A stretch of DNA of 64,000 bases from G965277745 sp965277745 (lineage in GTDB: Bacteria > Pseudomonadota > Gammaproteobacteria > Cardiobacteriales > Cardiobacteriaceae), in contig OZ255837.1 of the NCBI GenBank assembly GCA_965277745.1, positions 806,001-870,000 on the forward strand, written 5' to 3'. Each line of letters starts with the position of its first letter. The stretch's first letter is position 1. Under the pieces are notes generated by a model that saw only the letters and a program-made list of their open reading frames with translations, was not told the origin of the DNA and did no database searches. Shown one piece after another: positions 9,037 through 18,207 of this stretch. The translations under genes and the position numbers were made by a program.

Positions 9037-12000
9037 CACTGTCCACCTTGAGCGGATTGCGGGTGTTTTCCAGTCGTTCGATCTGTGCGGCGAGTTTTTC
9101 AAGCAGTTGTCGAAACGCCTCCCGGGTACGGGCAACGCCGTCTTTTTGCAGTTGCTCGCCAAGCGCGTCGAGATCAATTCCCGCCTGCCTGAGACGATCG
9201 AGCAAGCGCGTCGCCCGATCGATGTCGCGCATCAGGGTCGGCTTGGCGATGCCGTGTTCCTTGAAGGCGGTATAGGTATGCGCCGACAATGTGTTGACCG
9301 TATCAGCGCCGATCAACATATCGACGTAGCGGGTATCGTTGTAGCGCGGATCTCCGGTGGTGGTAGAGGTCCACGCAAGACGCTGCACCGCGGCACCTTT
9401 GCGCTGTAAGGCGATCCAGTCGTCGTGACTGATTCTCTCGAGAAAGTAAGCATAAGCAAGCCGGGCGTTGGCGATCGCCGCTAACCCGTAAAGATCGGCA
9501 TGCGCCGCGCCGAGCGTTTCATCGACCGCACGGTCCACGGAAGCGACGGAAAAGCTCGCCACCGAACGCAGCAGATCAATCGATTTTCCCGCCTCGACAC
9601 GTACTTCCAGGCCGGCGATATACGCTTCGAATACCCGCCGATACTGGGCGACGGAAAACAGCAGCGTCGCGTTCACGTTCACGCCCTCTACCGTCAGGGC
9701 ACGGAGCGCGGCGCAGCCGGCGGCGGTCGCCGGCACCTCGATCATCAGATTGTCGCGCGCCACCCTTTCCTGTAGCGCTTGCGCTTCTGCGATCATCGCT
9801 TCGGCATCGTCTCCCGCATCCGCGGCGACTCGTAAGGAAACCATACCGTCCGTGCCGTTGGTTTTCTCATAGACCGCGAGCATCTGATCACAAGCCCGGC
9901 GAACGTCCGCCACCGCCAGCGTGTAAAACGCGTCACGCACGTCGCCGTCACCCTCCTCACGCCAGGCGCTCAGGGCGTCATCGTAGGCATCGCCTTCGAA
10001 CGCGCTGTGCAAGGCGGCCAGGTCGCAACGCCCCCCGCGCAGGTCGTCTTCCTCAATCAGACGGAGCAAGGTGGCGTTGTCGAGCATGGCGCGATCAATG
10101 TTTTCATACCACAAGCTCTGTCCCAACAGCGGCAGACGACGGATCGGCGGCAAGGCGTCGAGCGTCTTGTCGTCGAGCATTTGTGCCGCATCTCGCCCCT
10201 GTCCGTCGTTTTTCGGCGCCGCGGCGGATTTGTATGTATCGCCTTGTCCGACGCGTTCGCCGCCGCTATCACTGCGCGCTACCGTCTCATGCGCGACCAC
10301 GACGGCGGCGTTTACGGCGGTTTTTCCCCCTTGCCCGGTCTTCTCTTCCAGCAGGGAGACAAGGCCGGGCGCCTGTCCGTCGCGCGGCGGTGCCACCGCT
10401 TTGTTCGGTGCTTTCGCCGTCTTGGAAGGCGCGGTGGTTTTCGTAGCGACACGCCGTTGCGTTGTCGGCTGTTCTTCGGCGTGGCGAGGCAAACGTGTTT
10501 CCGCCGCCTTGCCTTGACCACGCACGGCATGGACATCGCGGGGACGTCCTTTGCGCACCTCGCGCCCGTTCAGGGTTTTCGGCGGATGGCGCAACGCTTC
10601 GACGCTGGGATTGACGTCGTCTACAACGGCCGGGGTGGTGCGTTTCGCCGCCCCGGGACGATCCGCTTCCTGTTTGCGCGATGGCGCCTGACGCAAATCG
10701 GAAGGTTGCGCGGTTTTGCGCGGATTGCGCCGGGCATTACGGCGGCGATTGCCGCCTCTGGCGTTCTCGCTACGGACCGGCTCTTTCTCCGTTTGCGGCG
10801 CGGCACGTTTCTCCTGCCCGGTGTTTTCTCGTGACGGACGCCGCCGCAGCGCCGGACGTCGCGTGTTTTTCGCTGTGTCTTCCGCCTCGATTCGCGCTTT
10901 TTCCTCTCCGTTGGCGGCGTCTTTCGTCTGCGTGCCCTGGGTAAAGAACGCCGCGACTTTCGTAAAAACCGCAGACAAGCCACTTCTCTCCCGCGTGACT
11001 TCCTCTTGCCCGGTTTCTTTTTCTTGCGGAATCGGTTTTTGCGGGACGATATCGGAGACGAGCGGTTTTTCCGCCACCGTCACCACTTTGCACGAAATGT
11101 CGTTTTCCTTTTCGCTTTCCTGGCGCATCGGCAGACGGTAGCTCGGCGTTTTCGCGATGGCGTCGCCTACCTCGTCGTCACGCAGGCGTTCGATGTGGTA
11201 GTCGGGGGTGTGCAGATGCGGATTGGCCACGAGAACAATCTCCACTTCGTTGCGCTGCTCGATCGCACGGATCGCCGCACGCTTTTCATTGAGCAGGAAA
11301 GTCGCAAGCGAAACCGGCAGTTCTCCGGTAATACGTTTGCTCTTTTCTTTCATCGCTTCTTCTTCGATCAGGCGCAACAAGGAGAGCGCCAGCGATTGAA
11401 CGCCCCGAATGCTGCCCTGACCCTTGCAGCGCGGGCACACTCGATGACTGGCTTCGTCGATCGAAGGACGCAGGCGCTGGCGCGAGATTTCCATCAGGCC
11501 GAAATGGGAAATCCTCGCGCTTTGAATGCGCGCGCGGTCGATTTTCGTCGCTTCGGCAAAACGCTGCTCCACTTCCTTGCGGTGGCGCAAGACAGTCATG
11601 TCGATGAAGTCGATGACGATCAAACCACCGATATCTCGCAGACGCAACTGGCGCGCGATTTCATCCGCTGCTTCCAAGTTGGTCTGATAGGCGGTCTCTT
11701 CGATATCCCCGCCTTTGGTCGCTTTCGAGGAGTTGATATCAATGGAAACCAGCGCTTCGGTGTAATCGATGACCAGTTCCCCACCCGACGGCAACTGCAC
11801 GTTACGTTGATAGGCGGTCTCTATCTGCCCCTCGATCTGGTAACGGGTAAACAAAGGGATCGTGTCCCGATAGAGCTTCAGTTTGTTCGCATTCGCCGGC
11901 ATGACAAGCTTCATGAACTCCATCGCCTGGCGAAAGACGTGTTCATCGTCGATCAGGATCTGGGCGATATCCGGGCGCAGGTAATCGCGCAAGGCGCGCA

Positions 12001-12646
12001 CGATGATGTTGCTTTCCTGATAGATCAGCCGACGTGCTTCGCCGCGCTGGTACGCTTCGCCAATCGCCTCCCAGACCTGAAGGAGGAAATCCAGATCCCA
12101 CTGGAGTTCTTCCTGATTACGCCCGACGCCCGCGGTACGAACGATGACACCCATCTCCGCCGGTATCTGTAGGGCATCGAGGGTGTCGCGCAGTTCCTTG
12201 CGCTCATCCCCCTGAATCCTGCGCGACACACCCCCCGCTCGCGGATTGTTCGGCATCAAAACGAGAAAACGCCCGGCAAGGCTGATGTAGGTGGTTAGTG
12301 CCGCCCCTTTGTTGCCGCGTTCTTCCTTCTCGATCTGGACGAGCATTTCCTGGCCGACACTAAGCATGTCTTTCAAAGTCGGTTTTTCTTTGTGCGTCGA
12401 GGTCGATCCGGTCAAATATTGCTTGGCAATTTCCTTGAACGGCAGAAAGCCATGGCGCTGCGCACCGTAATCGATAAAAACCGCTTCAAGAGAAGGTTCG
12501 ATTCGGGTGATTTTTCCCTTGTAGATATTGGCCTTTTTTTGTCTTGTATGCAACGTTTCGATATCGAGATCGTAAAGTTGCTGGCCCTCGACCAGGGCGA
12601 CACGCAGTTCTTCCTGCTGTGTCGCATTGATTAACATTTTTTTCAT
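9029..12646 (-). CDS. rne: Ribonuclease E fused to a degenerate transaldolase domain
   Basis: Predicted 1205-residue endoribonuclease. The ATG at 12646 (MKKMLINATQQEEL) gives the same numbering as E. coli RNase E; GGAGAC precedes it, and the frame extends 34 codons further without similarity. Seen: S1 domain (about 35-120), catalytic D303 in SIDINS, D346 in VIDFIDM and the zinc-link cysteines C404 and C407 in CPRCKGQG. Catalytic half ends near residue 500. Residues about 500-835 are polar, low-complexity and Arg-rich (GNRRRNARRNPRK), like RNase E scaffold regions. From about 838 to 1195 the frame is a transaldolase-like domain. The usual NLxIKxPAT Schiff-base Lys is Glu970 (NLMIEVPAT). The mRNA-decay role of the N-terminus is well supported; the role of the fused domain is unknown. 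It heads the ycaR-kdsB-uvrC-pgsA-rnt run. Confidence 0.93.
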   Translation of the reverse strand: MKKMLINATQQEELRVALVEGQQLYDLDIETLHTRQKKANIYKGKITRIEPSLEAVFIDYGAQRHGFLPFKEIAKQYLTGSTSTHKEKPTLKDMLSVGQEMLVQIEKEERGNKGAALTTYISLAGRFLVLMPNNPRAGGVSRRIQGDERKELRDTLDALQIPAEMGVIVRTAGVGRNQEELQWDLDFLLQVWEAIGEAYQRGEARRLIYQESNIIVRALRDYLRPDIAQILIDDEHVFRQAMEFMKLVMPANANKLKLYRDTIPLFTRYQIEGQIETAYQRNVQLPSGGELVIDYTEALVSIDINSSKATKGGDIEETAYQTNLEAADEIARQLRLRDIGGLIVIDFIDMTVLRHRKEVEQRFAEATKIDRARIQSARISHFGLMEISRQRLRPSIDEASHRVCPRCKGQGSIRGVQSLALSLLRLIEEEAMKEKSKRITGELPVSLATFLLNEKRAAIRAIEQRNEVEIVLVANPHLHTPDYHIERLRDDEVGDAIAKTPSYRLPMRQESEKENDISCKVVTVAEKPLVSDIVPQKPIPQEKETGQEEVTRERSGLSAVFTKVAAFFTQGTQTKDAANGEEKARIEAEDTAKNTRRPALRRRPSRENTGQEKRAAPQTEKEPVRSENARGGNRRRNARRNPRKTAQPSDLRQAPSRKQEADRPGAAKRTTPAVVDDVNPSVEALRHPPKTLNGREVRKGRPRDVHAVRGQGKAAETRLPRHAEEQPTTQRRVATKTTAPSKTAKAPNKAVAPPRDGQAPGLVSLLEEKTGQGGKTAVNAAVVVAHETVARSDSGGERVGQGDTYKSAAAPKNDGQGRDAAQMLDDKTLDALPPIRRLPLLGQSLWYENIDRAMLDNATLLRLIEEDDLRGGRCDLAALHSAFEGDAYDDALSAWREEGDGDVRDAFYTLAVADVRRACDQMLAVYEKTNGTDGMVSLRVAADAGDDAEAMIAEAQALQERVARDNLMIEVPATAAGCAALRALTVEGVNVNATLLFSVAQYRRVFEAYIAGLEVRVEAGKSIDLLRSVASFSVASVDRAVDETLGAAHADLYGLAAIANARLAYAYFLERISHDDWIALQRKGAAVQRLAWTSTTTGDPRYNDTRYVDMLIGADTVNTLSAHTYTAFKEHGIAKPTLMRDIDRATRLLDRLRQAGIDLDALGEQLQKDGVARTREAFRQLLEKLAAQIERLENTRNPLKVDSGA
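9032..10144 (-). other. Transaldolase-like C-terminal domain of the rne product
   Basis: This part encodes residues ~835-1205. It follows the actinobacterial-type transaldolase pattern from end to end: LWYENIDRAML, VRRACDQMLAVYEKTNGTDG, VSLRVA, INVNVTLLFSV-like VNVNATLLFSV, SVASFSVASVD, NARLAYAYF, TSTTTGDPRYNDTRYV, DTVNTL. Departures fall at active-site positions: the early Asp is Glu/Asn (YENID), the TNPS/TSNP loop is RCDLA, the Schiff-base Lys is Glu, and the phosphate-binding Arg of VSRVD is Ser (VASVD). The overall fold looks intact, so a binding or scaffold role is more likely than catalysis. A Met at 10180 could start a separate product, but no well-spaced ribosome binding site is seen. 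Confidence 0.85.
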
Positions 12647-12944
12647 TATGTGTTTGTCTCCACAGACCCGCCTTGCCCGGCAAGAAAAAAAGCATCCGGG
12701 CAGGCATTCGTTTTTCAAGGTCAAAAAACAACGCGCCGACTCTGTCAATCAATCGAATCGCGGTCGGCACGAAATAATTCAATGAGATAACAGCGCTCAT
12801 GCAGTAAAGCATTTGCTTTTTCCTGTTACATTTCTAAAACCGAAGCATAGCAATTTCTGCACTTTGGCGCAATCTTCGCCTGGAGAACTTGCTCCACGGC
12901 GAAGGCTATGACAGGATACAAAAATTAGACTAAACAAAGCCGCC
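12647..12944. other. Divergent regulatory region between rne and zapD
   Basis: 298 bases holding the 5' leader of rne (minus) and the upstream region of zapD (plus). The rne half is long and AT-richer, as expected for a leader that could mediate RNase E autoregulation, but no specific hairpin homologous to the E. coli rne leader can be assigned by eye. No gene is seen here. Confidence 0.4.
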
Positions 12945-13745
12945 ATGATCGACCCACTCACTTATCCTTCGCAACAAGCGCCGTATTGCACGTACGAACA
13001 GCCGCTTTGCGAGCGCATGCGCCTGTTCATGCGCCTGGAATCGATGTTCGCGCAGATGCGCGATTTCCATCTCGCCGATGAATATTACACAATCAAGCTT
13101 TTTCTCGACGCGCTTTTCGACGTGCTCGATTTTTTGCACCGCTATGAAATTCGCGCCGAAATTCTCAATGAACTGCAACGCCTGCAAAGCGCGATCACCC
13201 GCGATCGATTGCATACCGAGATGATCGCGATGACGCAACCGAAACTGGAAGAAGCGATTCATCTCTCCCTGCAAACCATTTATGATGTCAACCTCAACCT
13301 GATCAGCAACCTACGCGAGAACGAACTGTTCAACAGCCTGCGCCAGCGTAATTTCAACCAAAGCGGCAACTGTCTGTTCGAAGTGCCTGCCTACCAGTTT
13401 TGGCTGGCGAAAAACGGCGGCGAAAGCAATCCTTTTCTGATTCATTGTCATCGTCTGTTCGCCTCGATTTCCGAGGCGATCGCGCTGGTGCTGAGAATCA
13501 TCCGCGCCAGTGCCGTTCCAACGCGGGAATACAGTGATGACGGTATGTTTTTGCGCACCCTGAACAGGGATCGTCGCAATCAGATGCTGCGCGTTCACCT
13601 CACTGCCGAGGACAAAGTATTTCCACGCATCAGCGGCAACAATCATCGTCTTGCGATCCGCTTCATGGAACAGGAAAACCCGCAAATGCGTTCCACCCAA
13701 ACAGAGAAACCCCTCGCGTTTTCCTTGCAAATTTGCTCCCTGTAA
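12945..13745 (+). CDS. zapD: Cell division protein ZapD
   Basis: ZapD (YacF, DUF1342) cross-links FtsZ filaments and strengthens the cytokinetic ring. 266 residues, near the usual ~250. Family features seen in order: YEQPLCERMRLFMRLE at the N-terminus (compare FNEKMRTWLRLE in E. coli), FLDALFDVLDFLHRYEIRAE, a middle helical region, GNCLFEVPAYQFWL, and the C-terminal beta part VFPRISGNNHRLAIRFM. The last ~20 residues are extra. It stands alone, divergent from rne and 510 bases before mutS. Confidence 0.88.
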   Translation: MIDPLTYPSQQAPYCTYEQPLCERMRLFMRLESMFAQMRDFHLADEYYTIKLFLDALFDVLDFLHRYEIRAEILNELQRLQSAITRDRLHTEMIAMTQPKLEEAIHLSLQTIYDVNLNLISNLRENELFNSLRQRNFNQSGNCLFEVPAYQFWLAKNGGESNPFLIHCHRLFASISEAIALVLRIIRASAVPTREYSDDGMFLRTLNRDRRNQMLRVHLTAEDKVFPRISGNNHRLAIRFMEQENPQMRSTQTEKPLAFSLQICSL

Positions 13746-14255
13746 GGCGCTCCTTCGCGAGGAGGAAACGATCGCCCGTTTCGCGATTTTCATCAAAATT
13801 AACTTCACCGTTTGCCGGAAAAAAAGAAAGCGCGGGAATTCACTCCCTAGTTTTTACCGTAACAGTGACTACCCGCTTGTCCGCCTGGCTCGCGATGCGG
13901 TGACAAAAGCGTCGACGCCGCTGCTTCGACGGTCACAGCTTTATCGCCCTTTCTTTTCGCATCGACGCTTACTGTCTCTCACCTGTGCGGGTAACGCTGG
14001 TGAAAGTGGCATCTCCCCGCTCAGCGCTTCCAACACGCTTGGGCGCCTGTTACGATAGCGCCGTGACAAACCGTTTCGCCAAGTCAAGCCCCATAAAAAA
14101 TTAAATCTTGAAGATGACGATAAAAGAAAAACGCAAGAGAAGTGCTTGCAAAAATCTTATGCAAAGCCCTTTCGCGTGCAATCGATAACCCGGCATGCAA
14201 AATAACCAGGTGAAAAAACCCGATACCATTTTTCCCGTCCACTGGTCGAATACTT
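13746..14255. other. Gene-free interval before mutS
   Basis: About 510 bases without a convincing gene on either strand; the longest frames lack family resemblance and typical codon use. The last 170 bases are AT-richer and presumably hold the mutS promoter. No tRNA, IS end or repeat is recognised. An unannotated small RNA cannot be excluded. Confidence 0.4.
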
Positions 14256-16856
14256 ATGGATAGCACGGCTATTTCCGCTCACACGCCGATGATGCAGCAG
14301 TATCTTCGCATCAAAAAAGATTTTCCCGACACCTTGCTGCTCTACCGCATGGGTGATTTCTACGAAATGTTTTACGAAGACGCCAAGCGCGGCGGCGAAT
14401 TGCTCGGCATTTCCGTGACCACGCGCGGGAAATCCGCCGGTGAACCGATTGCGATGGCCGGCGTGCCGGTACACGCACTGGAAACCTATCTTGCAAAACT
14501 GGTCAAACAGGGGGTCCGCGCGGTGATCTGTGAGCAGATCGGTGATCCCAAGAAAAGCAAGGGACCGGTCAAGCGTGCGGTGACCCGGGTAATCACGCCG
14601 GGCACCCTGACCGACGACGCCTTGCTCGACGAATCACGCGACAATTTCCTTCTCACCCTGTTTCCGTATAATGGGCGGTATTACCTCGCCTACACCGACA
14701 TCACCCGAGGCAGCTTGCAACTGAGCGGCGCCCTTGGCGAGGAACAATTGGGCGCGGAAATCGAGCGCCTGCGCCCGGCGGAAATACTCATACCGGAATC
14801 CTGCCGTTTGCCGATGACCTTCGACCGCAAACGCCCGCGCCGCCAGCCGGACTGGTATTTCGATCGCGATTCCGCCCTTGATCTAATCAAAACCCACTAT
14901 AAAGTGACAACCCTGGACGGCTTCGGTATCGACGCAAGCGAACCCGCCCTGTGCGCGGTCGGTTGCCTGTTGCAATACTTGCATGATACCCACAAACGGC
15001 AAGTGCCGCCGCTTGAGGCACCGCGTCTCGAGGCGAAAAGTGAATATCTGCTCCTCGATGCCGTCACCCGGCGCAATCTAGAAATCGAATACACCCTCGC
15101 GGGCGATCCGAAACACAGCCTGATCGGCACCATTGATCGCTGCCAAAGCGCCGCCGGAAGGCGTACCTTGAAACGCTGGATCAACCAGCCGCTTCGCGCG
15201 CGCAACCGCATCCGGGCGCGCCATGACGGTGTCGAAGCGATGCTGAACAACACCGATCTCGATGTCCTGCGCACACGGCTCGGGGAAACGGCGGACGTGG
15301 AGCGCATCACCACGCGCATCACCCTTGCGAGCGCGCGCCCACGCGAACTCGCGCAATTGCGCGATACCCTGACCCTCGCGCCGGAAATCGCCGCGACACT
15401 CACGGCGGCGGCGAAAAACAGCCCCCTGCTCGCCGCCCATCTTCCCGTCCTGGAAGATGGGCGGACAATCGCCGCACAACTCATGGCCGCGCTCGTCGAG
15501 GCACCGCCGCTCACCCTGAAAGACGGCGGTATTTTCGCCCCCGGCCACCTGCCGGAATTGGACGAACTTCGCCAACTTGCCGAACACAGCGAGACCGTAC
15601 TCGCTGAACTGGCGGAAAAAGAAAAACGCGCCAGTGGCATCACCAATCTGAAAATCGGCTACAACCACGTGCACGGCTATTACATCGACATCCCGCGCAG
15701 TCAGTCCGACACCGCGCCCGAGCGCTGGAGCCGCCGGCAGACACTGAAAAACAGTGAACGCTACATCACCACCGAACTCAAAGACTTGGAAGAACGCGTC
15801 CTCACGGCGCGGGAAAAAGCGCTGACGCTCGAAAAACAGGCATACGAACACTTGCTCGGTGAACTGAGCGAACAGCGTGAAACACTGTTCGCCCTCGCCC
15901 GCGCGATCGCCGAAAGCGACGTCCTAGCAAACTTCGCCTGCCTTGCCAGAGAAGACGACTACCGGCGCCCGGAATTTACCGATTCGCCTTGCTTGCATGT
16001 TGCCGCCGGGCGCCACCCGGTGGTCGAGCACAGCAACGAAGCGCCTTTCATCGGCAACGATCTCACCCTCGACAAGCGCCGCCAACTACTAATCCTGACG
16101 GGCCCGAACATGGGTGGCAAATCTACCTTCATGCGCCAGAACGCCTTGCTCGTGATTCTCGCCCACGCCGGTAGTTTCATCCCGGCGAAAGCGGCGAAAA
16201 TCGGTACGATCGGCCGCATTTTCACCCGTATCGGCGCGAGCGACGACCTCGCCGGCGGACGTTCCACCTTCCTGGTCGAAATGAACGAAACCGCCAACAT
16301 CCTGAACAACGCCGATACGGAAAGCCTCGTCATCATGGATGAAATCGGCCGCGGTACCGGCACCTTCGACGGACTCTCCCTGGCCTGGGCGAGCGCGGTA
16401 CAACTCGCCACCCACAACCACGCGCTCACCTTGTTCGCCACCCATTATTTCGAACTGACCGCCCTCGCCGAACGCCATAAAAACGTCGCCAACATCCATC
16501 TTTCCGCGATCGAAGAAAAAGACGACATCGTCTTTTTGCATCACGTGGAAGAAGGGGCGGCAAACAAGAGCTATGGCCTGCAAGTCGCGAAACTAGCCGG
16601 CGTACCAAAAGCGGTGATCCATCAGGCGACCCTCAAGCTGCGCCGACTCGAAAACGAACGGGAAATCGCCAATCAGCGCATGCAACAGGAAGAACTGCTT
16701 CCGCGCGTCGAGGCGGGCGCGCAGGAGCCGCTGCAAGGGTGCGACGATCTCCTTGAGATCGCCGCGGCCCTGCGCGCGGCCGAACCCGACAACATGACAC
16801 CGAAAGCCACCCAAGAACTGCTCTATACCCTCAAGCAAACCCTGCAAAAGGAGTGA
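14256..16856 (+). CDS. mutS: DNA mismatch repair protein MutS
   Basis: Recognises mismatches and starts methyl-directed repair. 866 residues, close to the E. coli length (853). The mismatch-binding Phe-X-Glu is seen in MGDFYEMFYEDA near residue 35. The connector and lever/clamp regions follow, and the ABC ATPase has Walker A GPNMGGKSTFMRQ, Walker B LVIMDEIGRGTGTFDGLSLAWA and LFATHYFELT. The C-terminus has QELLYTLKQTLQ, typical of the tail. The ATG at 14256 has no strong ribosome binding site but fits the family N-terminus (HTPMMQQYLRIK). An IS630 element lies about 150 bases downstream. Confidence 0.97.
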   Translation: MDSTAISAHTPMMQQYLRIKKDFPDTLLLYRMGDFYEMFYEDAKRGGELLGISVTTRGKSAGEPIAMAGVPVHALETYLAKLVKQGVRAVICEQIGDPKKSKGPVKRAVTRVITPGTLTDDALLDESRDNFLLTLFPYNGRYYLAYTDITRGSLQLSGALGEEQLGAEIERLRPAEILIPESCRLPMTFDRKRPRRQPDWYFDRDSALDLIKTHYKVTTLDGFGIDASEPALCAVGCLLQYLHDTHKRQVPPLEAPRLEAKSEYLLLDAVTRRNLEIEYTLAGDPKHSLIGTIDRCQSAAGRRTLKRWINQPLRARNRIRARHDGVEAMLNNTDLDVLRTRLGETADVERITTRITLASARPRELAQLRDTLTLAPEIAATLTAAAKNSPLLAAHLPVLEDGRTIAAQLMAALVEAPPLTLKDGGIFAPGHLPELDELRQLAEHSETVLAELAEKEKRASGITNLKIGYNHVHGYYIDIPRSQSDTAPERWSRRQTLKNSERYITTELKDLEERVLTAREKALTLEKQAYEHLLGELSEQRETLFALARAIAESDVLANFACLAREDDYRRPEFTDSPCLHVAAGRHPVVEHSNEAPFIGNDLTLDKRRQLLILTGPNMGGKSTFMRQNALLVILAHAGSFIPAKAAKIGTIGRIFTRIGASDDLAGGRSTFLVEMNETANILNNADTESLVIMDEIGRGTGTFDGLSLAWASAVQLATHNHALTLFATHYFELTALAERHKNVANIHLSAIEEKDDIVFLHHVEEGAANKSYGLQVAKLAGVPKAVIHQATLKLRRLENEREIANQRMQQEELLPRVEAGAQEPLQGCDDLLEIAAALRAAEPDNMTPKATQELLYTLKQTLQKE

Positions 16857-17009
16857 TTACCTGTCGGGGATTTTTCCCTTGAATCGCTGGTAGACGGAGG
16901 AAACATCTGCTTTAAACAACCGGCATCAAGCGGGGAAATGGCCATATTTATCGCAAAAACCCTTAAAGAAACTGGCGATGGCGATGAAAAGTTTTTCATG
17001 ATATAACTA

Positions 17010-18207
17010 GTCATATGGAACTGAAAATCGCTTCATAAATTGATTGAGGAGACATAGACTCTGGGACGTTTGACTATCCCGGAGGGTGTTTTATGCCAGG
17101 CAGAAAGGGGCGGCCATCACCGCCATTGGTTTTGAGTTCTGAGGAGCGTGACTACCTTGAGCGTCAGGTTCGGCGACACCGGGCTCCCCGTTCTTTTTCC
17201 GATCGATGCCGGATGGTCCTGCGTTGCGCCGACGGGCTTTCGAGCAAGGAGGTTGGAGCCGAGCTCGGATTTCACGAGCACACGGTGGGCAAGTGGCGGC
17301 GGTGGTTCGTCAAGGATCGTGTGGACGGCCTTCTCGATGAGGCACGCCCCGGCCGCCCGCGCACAGTTGAAGACGATCAGGTCGCGGCGGTCATTGAACG
17401 GACATTGCACAGCAAGCCCCGTGACGCCAACCATTGGTCCATCCGTTCGATGGCGAAGGAAACAGGCCTGTCACACACGACGATCCGCCGCATTTGGAAT
17501 GCCTTTGGCCTCCAACCCCATCGCAGCGATACCTTCAAACTGTCCAGTGACCCTTTGTTCGTCGAGAAGGTTCGCGATATCGTCGGCCTCTATCTCTCGC
17601 CGCCCAACCGGGCCTTGGTGTTGTCCGTTGACGAGAAGAGCCAGATCCAGGCATTGGACCGCTCCCAACCCATTCTGCCAATGGCCCCCGGCATCCCCGA
17701 ACGGCAGACCCACGATTATGTGCGTCATGGCACGACATCGCTGTTCGCGGCTCTCGACGTGGCCAGCGGCTTTGTGATCGGGAAATGCTACAAGCGCCAC
17801 AGGGCCAAAGAGTTTCTGTCCTTTCTGAAGGAAATCGACGCCAATATGCCCGATGATCTGGATATCCATATCATCATGGACAATTACGCCACCCACAAAA
17901 CCAAGGAGGTCAAAGCGTGGCTCGCCCGCCGACCGCGCTACCACGTCCACTTCACCCCCACATCGGCATCATGGATCAATCAGGTCGAGCGTTGGTTTGC
18001 CGAACTCACCCGCAAACAGGTACAGCGGGGAGCGCATACCTCTGTCAAATCCCTGGAAGCCGATATCACCAAATTCATTCAGTGCCACAACGAGAACCCA
18101 AAGCCTTTCAAATGGACGAAATCTGCTGATGAAATCCTGGCCTCCGTCAGGCGCTTTTGCCAACGTGCTGATCAAACATTATGCGGCGAACTTTAGATTC
18201 AGGTGAC
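17010..18207 (+). mobile_element. IS630-family element, copy 1
   Basis: 1198 bp. The inverted ends are GTCATATGGAACTGAAAATC on the left and GTCACCTGAATCTAAAGTTC read inward from the right. A TA dinucleotide flanks both ends (17008-17009 and 18208-18209), the target duplication of IS630/Tc1-type elements, and each end lies in a CTAG. Two further copies of the same length are at 51890-53087 and 59854-61051, both in the opposite orientation. Confidence 0.93.
17093..18196 (+). CDS. IS630-family transposase, copy 1
   Basis: 367-residue DDE transposase, apparently intact. An N-terminal helix-turn-helix pair (GLSSKEVGAELGFHEHTVGK, then SIRSMAKETGLSHTTIRRI) binds the IS ends. The catalytic triad is D in LSVDEKSQIQ, D in IIMDNYATHKT and E in SWINQVERWFAEL, in IS630/Tc1 spacing. 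It differs from the two other copies by Trp for Arg in KWRRWFVK. The long overlapping frames on both strands inside it are shadows. Confidence 0.93.
   Translation: MPGRKGRPSPPLVLSSEERDYLERQVRRHRAPRSFSDRCRMVLRCADGLSSKEVGAELGFHEHTVGKWRRWFVKDRVDGLLDEARPGRPRTVEDDQVAAVIERTLHSKPRDANHWSIRSMAKETGLSHTTIRRIWNAFGLQPHRSDTFKLSSDPLFVEKVRDIVGLYLSPPNRALVLSVDEKSQIQALDRSQPILPMAPGIPERQTHDYVRHGTTSLFAALDVASGFVIGKCYKRHRAKEFLSFLKEIDANMPDDLDIHIIMDNYATHKTKEVKAWLARRPRYHVHFTPTSASWINQVERWFAELTRKQVQRGAHTSVKSLEADITKFIQCHNENPKPFKWTKSADEILASVRRFCQRADQTLCGEL

Noticed and set aside
9029..10180. Separate transaldolase gene (tal) downstream of rne
   Set aside because: No stop codon, promoter or well-spaced ribosome binding site separates it from rne; the frame is continuous and the active-site Lys is missing.
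14050..14255. Small RNA before mutS
   Set aside because: No stable hairpin with T-run or family pattern could be identified by eye.
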